In this document: positions 6,970 to 12,845 of the stretch, piece by piece | Numbering within the stretch: the first letter of the stretch is position 1 | Layout of the letters: each line of letters opens with the position of its first letter | DNA from: Acidobacteriaceae bacterium | GTDB lineage: Bacteria > Acidobacteriota > Terriglobia > Terriglobales > Acidobacteriaceae | Assembly (NCBI GenBank): GCA_025462805.1 | Contig: JAOAPJ010000203.1 | Coordinates: 1 to 12,845 of the forward strand | Length of the DNA: 12,845 nucleotides | Direction of reading: 5' to 3' | Notes under the pieces: model-generated | The model's database searches: none | What the model was told of the DNA's origin: nothing | Seen by the model: the letters and a program-made list of their open reading frames with translations, nothing else | Translations under genes and position numbers: made by a program

Positions 6970-7100
6970 GCGGTCTATTGTGCCTCACAGCCGCTGCCCA
7001 AGGCAGTATGCGATCAAGCGCTCCGTCGCTGGCGTCTTCACCTGAGAACGCTCCACACCGCGCTTGGTAGACTTTGGGTATATCCAGCGAAGGCGACTGT

Positions 7101-8996
7101 ATGTCAACCACTCCGAGGCAGGCCCCTCCTCTCTTCAGTGCAGCACCAGCCCCTCGGGCGCGCATCAGCGCGCCGCTCTCGCTGCTTGCGCTCGCGGCCA
7201 TCTGCGGTGTGGCGCTTGCCCTGCAGATCCACCACTTCTGGCCCTTTATGACGGATGACGCCTACATCTCGCTGCGCTACAGCCAGCGACTGCTCGCTGG
7301 ACACGGGCTGACTTGGAACGACATGCGGCCGCCGGTCGAGGGCTACACCAACCTGCTCTGGGTGCTCCTCTGCGCAGGCCTCGGCGCAGTGGGCATGAAC
7401 CTTGAAACAGCGGCCCATCTGCTCGGCATCGTCTCCACCGCCGCAGCAATCGCGGCGGTCGCGGCCCAGGTGTACCGCGATTACCCAGTGAAGATTCGCT
7501 TCGTGTCGGCTCTGCTGGGTTGCCTCGCCCTCTCGTTGAGCGCGCCCACGGCAGTATGGGCGCTCGGCGGGCTGGAGCAGCCGTTGCTTGCGGCTCTATT
7601 GGCATGGGCCGCGTACTTCGGAATTCGCTGGGTCTCCATGCCGAAGGGGCAGGCGCGCGATGCCGATGTGATGGGCGTGCTGCTCGGCTTCGCGCTCCTC
7701 GCGCGGGCGGATGCCGCCCTGTTCACAGCACTCTTCTATGCGGGCGCAGTGCTGGCCGATGGCGTGCGGCCTCGGACGCTAGTGGCGCGGGCACGACTGC
7801 TGCCCATCCCCATCCTCTTCTTCCTCGGGCAGGAGCTCTTCCGCCATGCCTACTACGGCGAGTGGGTGCCGAATACAGCCTACGTCAAGGTGGCCTTCAC
7901 GCTGCACCGGCTGCGCACCGGCCTGAAGTACGACCTGCTTGGCGTGCGCTCCGAGTTCGTCTTCCTCGCGCTCGCCGTGGTGGGCTGTGCCGCGCTATGG
8001 ATCGGCGGCAAGCGCCGCCAGGTCATCTTCCTGGCCACCATTACCGTGGGTTGGATCTTCTACATCTTCGTCATCGGCGGCGATATCTTTCCCTCGTATC
8101 GTCACTTTGTTCCGGCGATGGCGCTGATGGGCTTTCTCATCGCGGGCTGCGGCATGTTGACGCTGGAGGCTCCGTTCCGCTTCTCCCGAGTGCGCGTCGC
8201 GGTCTTCCTCATCTTGACCCTACTGGTGCTCACCTCGGACTTCTTCTCTCCGCTCGAAACCTGGGAGCAGGAAGGCAAATCGATCGGGCTGTTCCTGCGC
8301 ACTGCCTTCGGCGCGAAACACCCGCTGCTGGTCTCGGACGCAGCCGGCGTTGTGCCGTATTACGCGGACATGGATGCGCTCGATCCGCTGGGGCTGAACG
8401 ATCATCACATCGCCCGTCACCCGATATCGGATCGCGGCCGCGGCTGGGTTGGACACGAGCTGGGCGATGGACAATATGTGCTGGATCACAACCCGGACCT
8501 GTTGCTGCTCTCCAATTTCCAGAGTGACGCCGGCTTTCCCGCGGATGAGCAACTGCTGTCCGATCCGCGATTCCCTGCTCACTACCAGCTCATCCACATC
8601 GACGCTGGTCCGCCCCATCCCATTCGCGCCGGACTTTACATTCGGCGCATCGACGGCAAGCTGGGTATCGCGCGCTCAGGCAATCAGGAGACGGTGCCTG
8701 GCTACCTGGCGGCGTCCAACAACGCGAACCCCGTGCGCCTCATCGACAATCATGCGCAATTGGTAATTCCGCCGCATGGCTCGGCTCAGTTCTCTGCCAT
8801 ACCGCTCGATCGCGGTACCTGGAAGATGACGCCTGCCGGCGCGGGAGCCGGGCAGCTGACGGTACGCAGCGCCACAGCCAGTGGCCCTTGCTCCTCGTGT
8901 GCGCAGGGAGGTCCAAACGGTCAGGCGGACCTGCTGGTTCAGAACACCAGCAGCCAGCCAGCGGTTCTCCAGAGCATCCAGCTGACGCGCCAGTAG
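7101..8996 (+). CDS. GT-C fold membrane glycosyltransferase, AftB/GT89-like
   Basis: 631 residues; the ATG at 7101 has a modest AAGG-type ribosome site. The N-terminal two thirds (about 26-380) are a membrane domain of roughly 9-11 helices, and the rest is a soluble domain probably outside the cytoplasmic membrane. The first loop has TDDAYISLRY (51-60) with the Asp-Asp pair typical of GT-C enzymes, then GHGLTWN (67-73) and VEGYTNLLWV (79-88). GGDIFPSYRHFVP lies at 326-338. The soluble part has LVSDAAGVVPYYADMDALD (410-428) and LDPLGLND. This set resembles mycobacterial AftB-type arabinofuranosyltransferases (GT89), which use polyprenyl-phosphate sugar donors. Here the sugar and acceptor are unknown; a role in envelope polysaccharide, lipid or protein glycosylation is inferred. 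The C-terminus carries CSSC (597-600) and a beta-like tail. It stands alone, with no neighbouring glycan genes. Confidence 0.8.
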   Translation: MSTTPRQAPPLFSAAPAPRARISAPLSLLALAAICGVALALQIHHFWPFMTDDAYISLRYSQRLLAGHGLTWNDMRPPVEGYTNLLWVLLCAGLGAVGMNLETAAHLLGIVSTAAAIAAVAAQVYRDYPVKIRFVSALLGCLALSLSAPTAVWALGGLEQPLLAALLAWAAYFGIRWVSMPKGQARDADVMGVLLGFALLARADAALFTALFYAGAVLADGVRPRTLVARARLLPIPILFFLGQELFRHAYYGEWVPNTAYVKVAFTLHRLRTGLKYDLLGVRSEFVFLALAVVGCAALWIGGKRRQVIFLATITVGWIFYIFVIGGDIFPSYRHFVPAMALMGFLIAGCGMLTLEAPFRFSRVRVAVFLILTLLVLTSDFFSPLETWEQEGKSIGLFLRTAFGAKHPLLVSDAAGVVPYYADMDALDPLGLNDHHIARHPISDRGRGWVGHELGDGQYVLDHNPDLLLLSNFQSDAGFPADEQLLSDPRFPAHYQLIHIDAGPPHPIRAGLYIRRIDGKLGIARSGNQETVPGYLAASNNANPVRLIDNHAQLVIPPHGSAQFSAIPLDRGTWKMTPAGAGAGQLTVRSATASGPCSSCAQGGPNGQADLLVQNTSSQPAVLQSIQLTRQ

Positions 8997-9053
8997 CCTC
9001 TCGTGCTGCAGCAGGTGAGCAGCAGCATCGCGGATGGATCGCTGCGGCGTTGC

Positions 9054-10040
9054 TCAGATACCTGACTTCCCGAAGAGCTTGCCCATGCGCGCTCTCAAAT
9101 CAGCGGCCATCGAAGGGCCGTTGACGTGAGCCACTGCCGGCAGGCTGCGATTGACGGCCGCGCTGGCAGGACGTTCGACTTCCGATGGTGAAGATGGCGC
9201 TAACGCGGGTGCGGATTGCGTCGCCTCGGTTGAGGACTGCTCTGTCTTCGATGACGTGTGCGATAGGGCCGCAGACTCGTCCTGTGCGTCCTGCTGCGTG
9301 AGCTTCTGCGTGATGTAATGCACGATCACGGAGATGCGGCGGTTCGATGGATCGAGCGGATCGCCCGGTACGCGAAGTTGCCGGTCGGCGAAGCCGCGCA
9401 CCTGCGAGATCTGCCCGGTGCGCAGGCCGGTCCGCTGCATGAGACGGCGCGCTGCATTGGCGCGATCGGCAGAGAGCTCCCAATTGCCGTAACCGTCAGC
9501 ATCCGCGTAGGCGCGCGCGTCGGTGTGTCCCTCCACCGAGACATTGTTGGGTACGTCGCCGAGCTGGCGCGCCAGCAAGGCCAGCAGATCGCGTCCGTTC
9601 TGATTCAGGGTGGCGCTGCCGGTTTCGAAGAAGGTGCCGTCCCGCGACTCGATGAGTTCGATGCGGAGCCCCTCTGGCGTAATGGTGATCTGGATCTCCT
9701 GCTTCAGCTTCAGCAGCGACGGGTTGCTCGCGATCTGCTGCTCCAGCGCCTGCTTCAGGTTGTGCAGGTCATCCTTCTTCATGGTCACGGCTTCGCCTGC
9801 GCCATTGCGGTCCGTACCCTGCCGCGCCGCACTCCCGCGCGGATCGTTGAAGTAGCCGGCAATCGCCTTCCGCATGTGATCGCTCGAGTTCATCAGCCAG
9901 AGCACGATGAATAACGCCATCATGGCGGTGACGAAATCGGCGTAGGCCACCTTCCATGCACCGCCGTGATGCACAGTGTGCGCAGCTCGCTTGCGCACCA
10001 CGATGATGGGGCGCTTGTCGGAACCCGGCTGCGACGTCAT
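9054..10040 (-). CDS. motB: Flagellar motor stator protein MotB
   Basis: 328 residues. MotB forms the proton-conducting stator with MotA and anchors it to peptidoglycan. A basic cytoplasmic N-terminus is followed by one helix (about 30-50) in WKVAYADFVTAMMALFIVLW; Asp35 corresponds to the proton-carrying Asp32 of E. coli MotB. A linker with the plug region follows, then the OmpA-like peptidoglycan-binding domain (about 115-245) with TFFETGSATLNQNGRDLL (136-153), VEGHTDAR (169-176), NWELSADRANAARR (186-199) and PSNRRISVIV (231-240). After residue 250 there is an unusual 78-residue tail rich in Ser, Ala, Thr, Glu and Pro, ending in a basic segment (RARMGKLFGKSGI). The start overlaps the motA stop as ATGA. 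A convergent glycosyltransferase gene ends 57 bases away. Confidence 0.95.
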   Translation of the reverse strand: MTSQPGSDKRPIIVVRKRAAHTVHHGGAWKVAYADFVTAMMALFIVLWLMNSSDHMRKAIAGYFNDPRGSAARQGTDRNGAGEAVTMKKDDLHNLKQALEQQIASNPSLLKLKQEIQITITPEGLRIELIESRDGTFFETGSATLNQNGRDLLALLARQLGDVPNNVSVEGHTDARAYADADGYGNWELSADRANAARRLMQRTGLRTGQISQVRGFADRQLRVPGDPLDPSNRRISVIVHYITQKLTQQDAQDESAALSHTSSKTEQSSTEATQSAPALAPSSPSEVERPASAAVNRSLPAVAHVNGPSMAADLRARMGKLFGKSGI

Positions 10041-10930
10041 GCCGCCTTTCCTCCATCAGCTTCCGGAACCGCGGTGGGGGCGCCACCGCGGCAGACCTGC
10101 TCAACCTCAACGAAGCTTGGCCGCACATGCAGCGGGATGGCCCGGCGACCGATCTCGATCGCGATCTGCGGCGCGCTCCCCTTGATCGTGGACAGCATGA
10201 CGACGCGCAGCATGTGGGTGAAGCAACGCTCCTCGTCCGCGGACTTGGTCATCTTGGCGCCGATCGGCCCAATGAGGCCGTAGCAGAGCAGGATGCCGAG
10301 AAAGGTGCCGACCAGCGCCGCCGCCACCTTGTGTCCAATCTCCTCTGGTGGTCCTCCCAGCGCGCCCATGGTGATGACTACGCCGAGGACCGCGGCGACA
10401 ATACCCAGCCCGGGCAGCGCGTCTGCCACCGTCGTCAACGCAGAGATTGGCTGGTTGGCGTCATGGTGCTGCACCTCCATGTCCAGCTCCATCATCTGGT
10501 CGATGTCGAATGCCTCGACCCCGCCGGTGATCATCATGCGCAGGGTGTCGCAGACGAAGTCCCGCGTGTGATGGTCTTTCAGGAATGCCGGATACTCGGC
10601 AAACAGCTTGCTCTCCTGTGGTGTCTCGATATCCTGCTCGATCGACAGATTGCCTTCTCGCCGTGCCTTGTTGAGCACACCGAACATCATGCGCAGCGCC
10701 TCGAGATACCGTTCCTTGCCAAAGCGGGAAGCGCCAAAGACCCCACCGATGCCAGATCCGATGCCCTTGAGGATATGGATCGGATTGGCGATCATCAGCG
10801 TGCCGACGGCGGCGCCGCCGATCATCAGCAGCTCGGCGGGCTGAAGAAGCACCAACAGGTTGCCCTTTTCCATGAGGTAGCCGCCGAGCACAGCGCCCAG
10901 CACGACCAGGATTCCGACGATGGCAAACAC
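10037..10930 (-). CDS. motA: Flagellar motor stator protein MotA
   Basis: The larger stator subunit, with four membrane helices, pushing on FliG in the rotor. I chose the GTG at 10930 (CGGAG about 10 bases upstream), giving 297 residues (E. coli has 295). With this start the key residues fall exactly on E. coli numbers: Arg90 and Glu98 in the cytoplasmic loop (KARREGNLSIE), Pro173 (ALPGLG) and Pro222 (GPIGAKM). A TTG at 10963 would add 11 residues and break this register. Helices are at about 1-20, 30-50, 170-192 and 202-224. The C-terminus extends slightly (VCRGGAPTAVPEADGGKAA). It overlaps motB by ATGA, and a sigma-28-like promoter lies 50-76 bases upstream. No other flagellar gene is in the window. 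Confidence 0.95.
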   Translation of the reverse strand: MFAIVGILVVLGAVLGGYLMEKGNLLVLLQPAELLMIGGAAVGTLMIANPIHILKGIGSGIGGVFGASRFGKERYLEALRMMFGVLNKARREGNLSIEQDIETPQESKLFAEYPAFLKDHHTRDFVCDTLRMMITGGVEAFDIDQMMELDMEVQHHDANQPISALTTVADALPGLGIVAAVLGVVITMGALGGPPEEIGHKVAAALVGTFLGILLCYGLIGPIGAKMTKSADEERCFTHMLRVVMLSTIKGSAPQIAIEIGRRAIPLHVRPSFVEVEQVCRGGAPTAVPEADGGKAA

Positions 10931-10979
10931 GCGAGAAACACTCCGAAAGAGGAAATTGGGCAAGACGCTGCCAGCGTGT

Positions 10980-11006
10980 TTATCGGCATGGTTCCGGGAA
11001 AGGTTG
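10980..11006 (-). promoter_or_regulatory. Sigma-28 (FliA)-type flagellar promoter of motAB
   Basis: On the minus strand CAACCTTT, 11 bases, then GCCGATAA. The known enteric sigma-28 consensus is TAAAGTTT-N11-GCCGATAA: the -10 matches 8 of 8, the -35 matches 5 of 8, and the spacing is exact. Transcription would start near 10972, giving a leader of about 40 bases before the motA GTG. The -35 begins just after the stop of the upstream acetyltransferase gene. The expected position for a late flagellar promoter makes chance unlikely, though the -35 is imperfect. Confidence 0.7.
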
Positions 11007-11012
11007 AGAGGC

Positions 11013-11531
11013 TCACTGAGGGTCCGGCCGGGTAACCACTGCGGCCGCCTGCTGTTGGCGTCCCGTGTACTCGTAGTCCAACAGCGACATCACTACCTGA
11101 CTGTGATAGTTGCCATCGCGCCGGATCGAGTCTCGCAGCAGCCCCTCCACGCGAAAGCCGCAGCTCGCGTAGAGATGACGTGCGCGCGGGTTGGTGACAA
11201 AGACGTCCAGCCACAGCCGGTGTGCGCCGTGATGCTGGAACACGCGATCGGCAGCAGACAGCAGCAGCTCCCGCCCCAGGCCCCGCTGCGGCGCGCTCAC
11301 CGCAATGCGCCTCAGCAGAATGGAACGATGCTCCGACCGAATGCCCTGCAGGATGGCAAATCCCGACAGCACATCCTCGCGAACCGCCACCAGATACTCC
11401 GCATCTGCGCTTTCCATCGCGCTGCGATGTTCTTCGCGCGTCCAGGAAGCGATGTATGGGCGGTATTCGGGGATGTGCTCGATCGCCATGATCCCCGGAA
11501 TGTCGCTGAGAAGCCCGATGCGAATGCTCAT
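11013..11531 (-). CDS. GNAT-family N-acetyltransferase
   Basis: 172 residues with the GNAT fold, which moves an acetyl group from acetyl-CoA to an amine. Motif A reads LRRIAVSAPQRGLGRELL (73-90), with the pyrophosphate-binding Q82-RGLGR87 loop. Motif B is present as VTNPRARHLYASCGFRVEGLLRD (112-134), with Tyr121 in the usual catalytic-acid place. The layout resembles RimI/RimJ-like protein acetyltransferases, but the substrate is not predictable. The C-terminus has a short Gln/Ala-rich tail. The start ATG at 11531 has no good Shine-Dalgarno; the gene lies 28 bases after the S4-domain gene and is probably co-transcribed with it. A flagellar-type promoter begins at its 3' end, so it is likely not part of the motAB unit. 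Confidence 0.85.
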   Translation of the reverse strand: MSIRIGLLSDIPGIMAIEHIPEYRPYIASWTREEHRSAMESADAEYLVAVREDVLSGFAILQGIRSEHRSILLRRIAVSAPQRGLGRELLLSAADRVFQHHGAHRLWLDVFVTNPRARHLYASCGFRVEGLLRDSIRRDGNYHSQVVMSLLDYEYTGRQQQAAAVVTRPDPQ

Positions 11532-11559
11532 GGGACGAGTGTAAGAGAGGCCGCCCGAG

Positions 11560-11961
11560 TCAGAAGCGGCCGCGCAGGCGATTCAGTTTCCGGCGGTCGC
11601 GGCTTGACGGTTTGCCCTCGGTGAGCAGTCCCTGCTGCATCAGCGCGCGGCGCTCGTCGGCCCGCTGCTGCCGCAGCTCGCGACTCTCCTGCGACTCGGC
11701 ATAGAGTGTCTGCGCTACCGCAGCCGGCCCGCGAATCTCACTCAGCAGCAGCACCTCGATGTGGAAGTCGCCCGCCTCGGTGCGGACCTCGAGGCGGTCA
11801 CCCGCGTGCACCTCGCGCGCTGGCTTGCATGCGGCTCCATTCGAGACCACCCGGCCCAACTCGCACGCGCGCACAGCCAGGGCGCGTGTCTTGAAAAACC
11901 GCGCTGCCCACAGCCACTTGTCCAGGCGAACACCCTTCCGTGTCGCAGCAGGAGAACCCAT
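11560..11961 (-). CDS. hslR: S4-domain RNA-binding protein, Hsp15-like
   Basis: 133 residues, the usual length for Hsp15 (HslR). The S4 RNA-binding fold spans about 11-60: VRLDKWLWAARFFKTRALA (11-29), the GRVVSNGAACKPAREV segment (36-51), then GDRLEVR. The rest is highly basic (SSRDRRKLNRLRGRF end). In E. coli, Hsp15 binds 50S subunits carrying a stalled nascent peptidyl-tRNA and helps recycle them. The ATG at 11961 is preceded by a weak GTAGGA about 10 bases upstream. It is the first gene of a probable two-gene unit with the acetyltransferase, separated from the upstream secreted-protein gene by a strong hairpin. Confidence 0.9.
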   Translation of the reverse strand: MGSPAATRKGVRLDKWLWAARFFKTRALAVRACELGRVVSNGAACKPAREVHAGDRLEVRTEAGDFHIEVLLLSEIRGPAAVAQTLYAESQESRELRQQRADERRALMQQGLLTEGKPSSRDRRKLNRLRGRF

Positions 11962-12015
11962 CCGACTATTTTCCTACAGCGCGCCTGTCTCCCACAGCAC
12001 GGCGGCCTCACAAAT

Positions 12016-12053
12016 ACGCCGGCCCCGCTGTCTCAGGATTGCGGGGCCGGCGT
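12016..12053 (-). terminator. GC-rich perfect hairpin, probable terminator of the secreted-protein gene
   Basis: ACGCCGGCCCCGC at 12016-12028 and its exact complement at 12041-12053 form a 13 bp stem with a 12-base loop. It lies 18 bases after the stop of the small secreted-protein gene and 54 bases before the S4-domain start. The minus-strand run after it (ATTTGTGAGG) is only weakly T-rich, so it is a likely but not textbook intrinsic terminator; an RNA-processing or stability hairpin is the alternative. Confidence 0.65.
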
Positions 12054-12071
12054 GTCTTATCTCGACCTTGC

Positions 12072-12536
12072 TTAGTAAGAGCCGTAGCCGCGCTGATAGC
12101 CGCGGAGATATGCCTCGCGGTAGATCGACTTGAACTCATCGCGACTTAATCCGTATCGATTCCCGTGATCCGGCGCATCTTCGTAGCGGTCGCTGTGGGT
12201 GGGGCGGAAGCTATGGCCGGTCACGCGGTCGCGCTCCCCCGCAGCCAAACCATCGTGATAACCGAAGCTGCGGGCGCGCTCTGCTGACTCGTGAGCCGGG
12301 CTCTCGTTCTCGTAGTATCCGGGCTGCGCGTGACCGTACTGCGCCACCGGTGCCTCATGGCGCCACTCGTCCTCGTCATCATCGCGATCATGCTCATGCT
12401 CGTGATGGTAGTCACCCCAGCTGGGCTCCTGCGCGGGGTAGCCAGACTGTGCGAATGCGGTGCTGGCGCCCAGAACCGAGACGACTCCAAAGACGAGCGC
12501 AAGACCGAACAGCTTGGGAGAGACGGAACGTATCAT
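12072..12536 (-). CDS. Small secreted protein with His/Asp/Glu-rich tract, unknown function
   Basis: 154 residues with a clear Sec signal peptide (hydrophobic 9-28, probable cleavage AFA-QS at 29/30). The mature protein is about 125 residues. Residues 44-61 are almost only His, Asp, Glu and Arg, starting HHEHEHDRDDD, which looks suited to divalent metal binding (inference). The C-terminal half has two loosely related units, ARSFGYHDGLAAGERDR (88-104) and YREAYLRGYQRGYG (139-152), each with Ala-x(3)-Gly/Arg-Tyr spacing. There is no enzyme motif and I know no function; small Gly/Tyr-repeat exported proteins of this look seem common in Acidobacteriota. The ATG has AAGGAGG 4 bases upstream. It sits 94 bases after a sensor kinase gene, with no response regulator in view. 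Confidence 0.82.
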   Translation of the reverse strand: MIRSVSPKLFGLALVFGVVSVLGASTAFAQSGYPAQEPSWGDYHHEHEHDRDDDEDEWRHEAPVAQYGHAQPGYYENESPAHESAERARSFGYHDGLAAGERDRVTGHSFRPTHSDRYEDAPDHGNRYGLSRDEFKSIYREAYLRGYQRGYGSY

Positions 12537-12540
12537 GTTG

Positions 12541-12547
12541 CCTCCTT
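12541..12547 (-). promoter_or_regulatory. Strong Shine-Dalgarno AAGGAGG of the secreted-protein gene
   Basis: AAGGAGG lies 4 bases before the ATG at 12536, slightly close but perfect in sequence. It supports both the gene and its start. Confidence 0.75.
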
Positions 12548-12630
12548 GCGGCCCCTAAGAAGAGCGGACTGACAACTGCTGCAGGAAGGAACACTACGGG
12601 GTTGGCGAAGTTGCGAAGGGACGGGCAGAC

Positions 12631-12845
12631 TCAGGAGCGGGACTGCACCGCCGGCACGGCAGCAGCGGCGGTATGGGGACTGGCCGTTGTGTTGCTTTCG
12701 CCAATGGCCAGGTACACTGTGAACACCGTGCCCTCGGCGCCGGATTGCACGGTGATCTCACCGCCCTGCCTGCCCTCGACAATGCGCTTGGCAATATCCA
12801 GCCCAAGACCTGTGCCGCTGCCCACCGGCTTCGTGGTGAAGAACG
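12631..12845 (-). CDS. Sensor histidine kinase, C-terminal end of the ATPase domain (partial)
   Basis: Only the last 71 codons are in the window. They encode the end of a GHKL (HATPase_c) ATP-binding domain: FFTTKPVGSGTGLGLDIAKR holds the F box and the G2 box, followed by IVEGRQGGEITVQSGAEGTVFTVYL, the closing strands. A short, disordered-looking Ala/Ser/Thr tail of about 20 residues ends the protein at TCA (minus-strand TGA, 12631-12633). The sensor and dimerisation regions lie outside, so signal and partner are unknown. The wording of the boxes suits NtrB-like or hybrid-free kinases. The gap to the next gene (12537-12630) shows no clear promoter or terminator. Confidence 0.9.
   Translation of the reverse strand, partial: FFTTKPVGSGTGLGLDIAKRIVEGRQGGEITVQSGAEGTVFTVYLAIGESNTTASPHTAAAAVPAVQSRS

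Noticed and set aside
6956..7100. Promoters in the alaC-glycosyltransferase divergent gap
   Set aside because: Several -10-like strings (CATACT, TAGACT, TATATC) exist, but none has a matching -35 at 16-18 bases.
8997..9053. Imperfect hairpin between the convergent glycosyltransferase and motB genes
   Set aside because: GAGCAGCAGC and GCTGCGGCGTTGCTC can pair only with bulges and there is no T tract; a shared terminator is likely by position but not shown by sequence.
10127..11035. Long plus-strand open frame opposite motA and the acetyltransferase
   Set aside because: Composition is typical of an antisense shadow (His/Arg/Asp-rich), and it covers two well-supported genes and a promoter on the other strand.
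12537..12630. TTGTCA as a -35 upstream of the secreted-protein gene
   Set aside because: The region 17 bases downstream is TTAGGGGCC, without a plausible -10.
1..12845. tRNA, rRNA, CRISPR arrays, insertion sequences, attachment sites
   Set aside because: No cloverleaf, rRNA-like block, regularly spaced repeats, transposase motif or terminal inverted repeats were seen by eye.

Overview
This is a GC-rich chromosomal segment of dense, mostly ordinary bacterial genes. The gene style points to an Acidobacteriota (Terriglobia / Acidobacteriaceae-like) soil bacterium. That assignment is an inference from protein flavour: a divergent ApbE, a Tat-type Gfo/Idh/MocA oxidoreductase, a small Gly/Tyr-rich secreted protein, and a uronate cluster that uses an SDR enzyme. 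No rRNA or other phylogenetic marker is present. I see no insertion sequence, phage gene, CRISPR array or tRNA. No gene-free stretch exceeds about 150 bases.

Left part (1-5096). Two divergent units meet at about 1403-1531. Leftward run an exported ApbE-type flavin transferase and, with a GTGA stop/start overlap, a Tat-signal Gfo/Idh/MocA oxidoreductase cut by the window edge. Rightward runs a hexuronate-use operon: uronate isomerase (uxaC), an ExuT-like MFS hexuronate transporter (again a GTGA overlap) and an SDR dehydrogenase that probably reduces the ketouronate. The uxaC/exuT junction carries three copies of a 9-base element that can form two mutually exclusive hairpins around the exuT start codon.

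Middle part (5086-8996). A small polytopic membrane protein of unknown function lies tail-to-tail with the SDR gene, overlapping it by 11 bases. Next come an AlaC-type aminotransferase on the minus strand (TTG start with a strong Shine-Dalgarno) and, divergent from it, a large GT-C membrane glycosyltransferase resembling the AftB (GT89) type.

Right part (9054-12845, all minus strand). In transcription order: the C-terminal end of a sensor histidine kinase (window edge); a small secreted protein with a His/Asp/Glu-rich tract; a strong GC hairpin; an Hsp15-like S4 RNA-binding protein; a GNAT acetyltransferase; and the flagellar stator pair motA-motB. Just upstream of motA is a sequence matching the flagellar sigma-28 promoter, with a perfect 8/8 -10 element and exact 11-base spacing. 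This suggests motAB is transcribed apart from the two genes before it.

I do not see a clearly new multi-gene system. The most interesting points are the switchable hairpins at the uxaC/exuT junction, the sigma-28-type promoter, the divergent ApbE coupled to an exported oxidoreductase, and two uncharacterised proteins (5086-5646 and 12072-12536).
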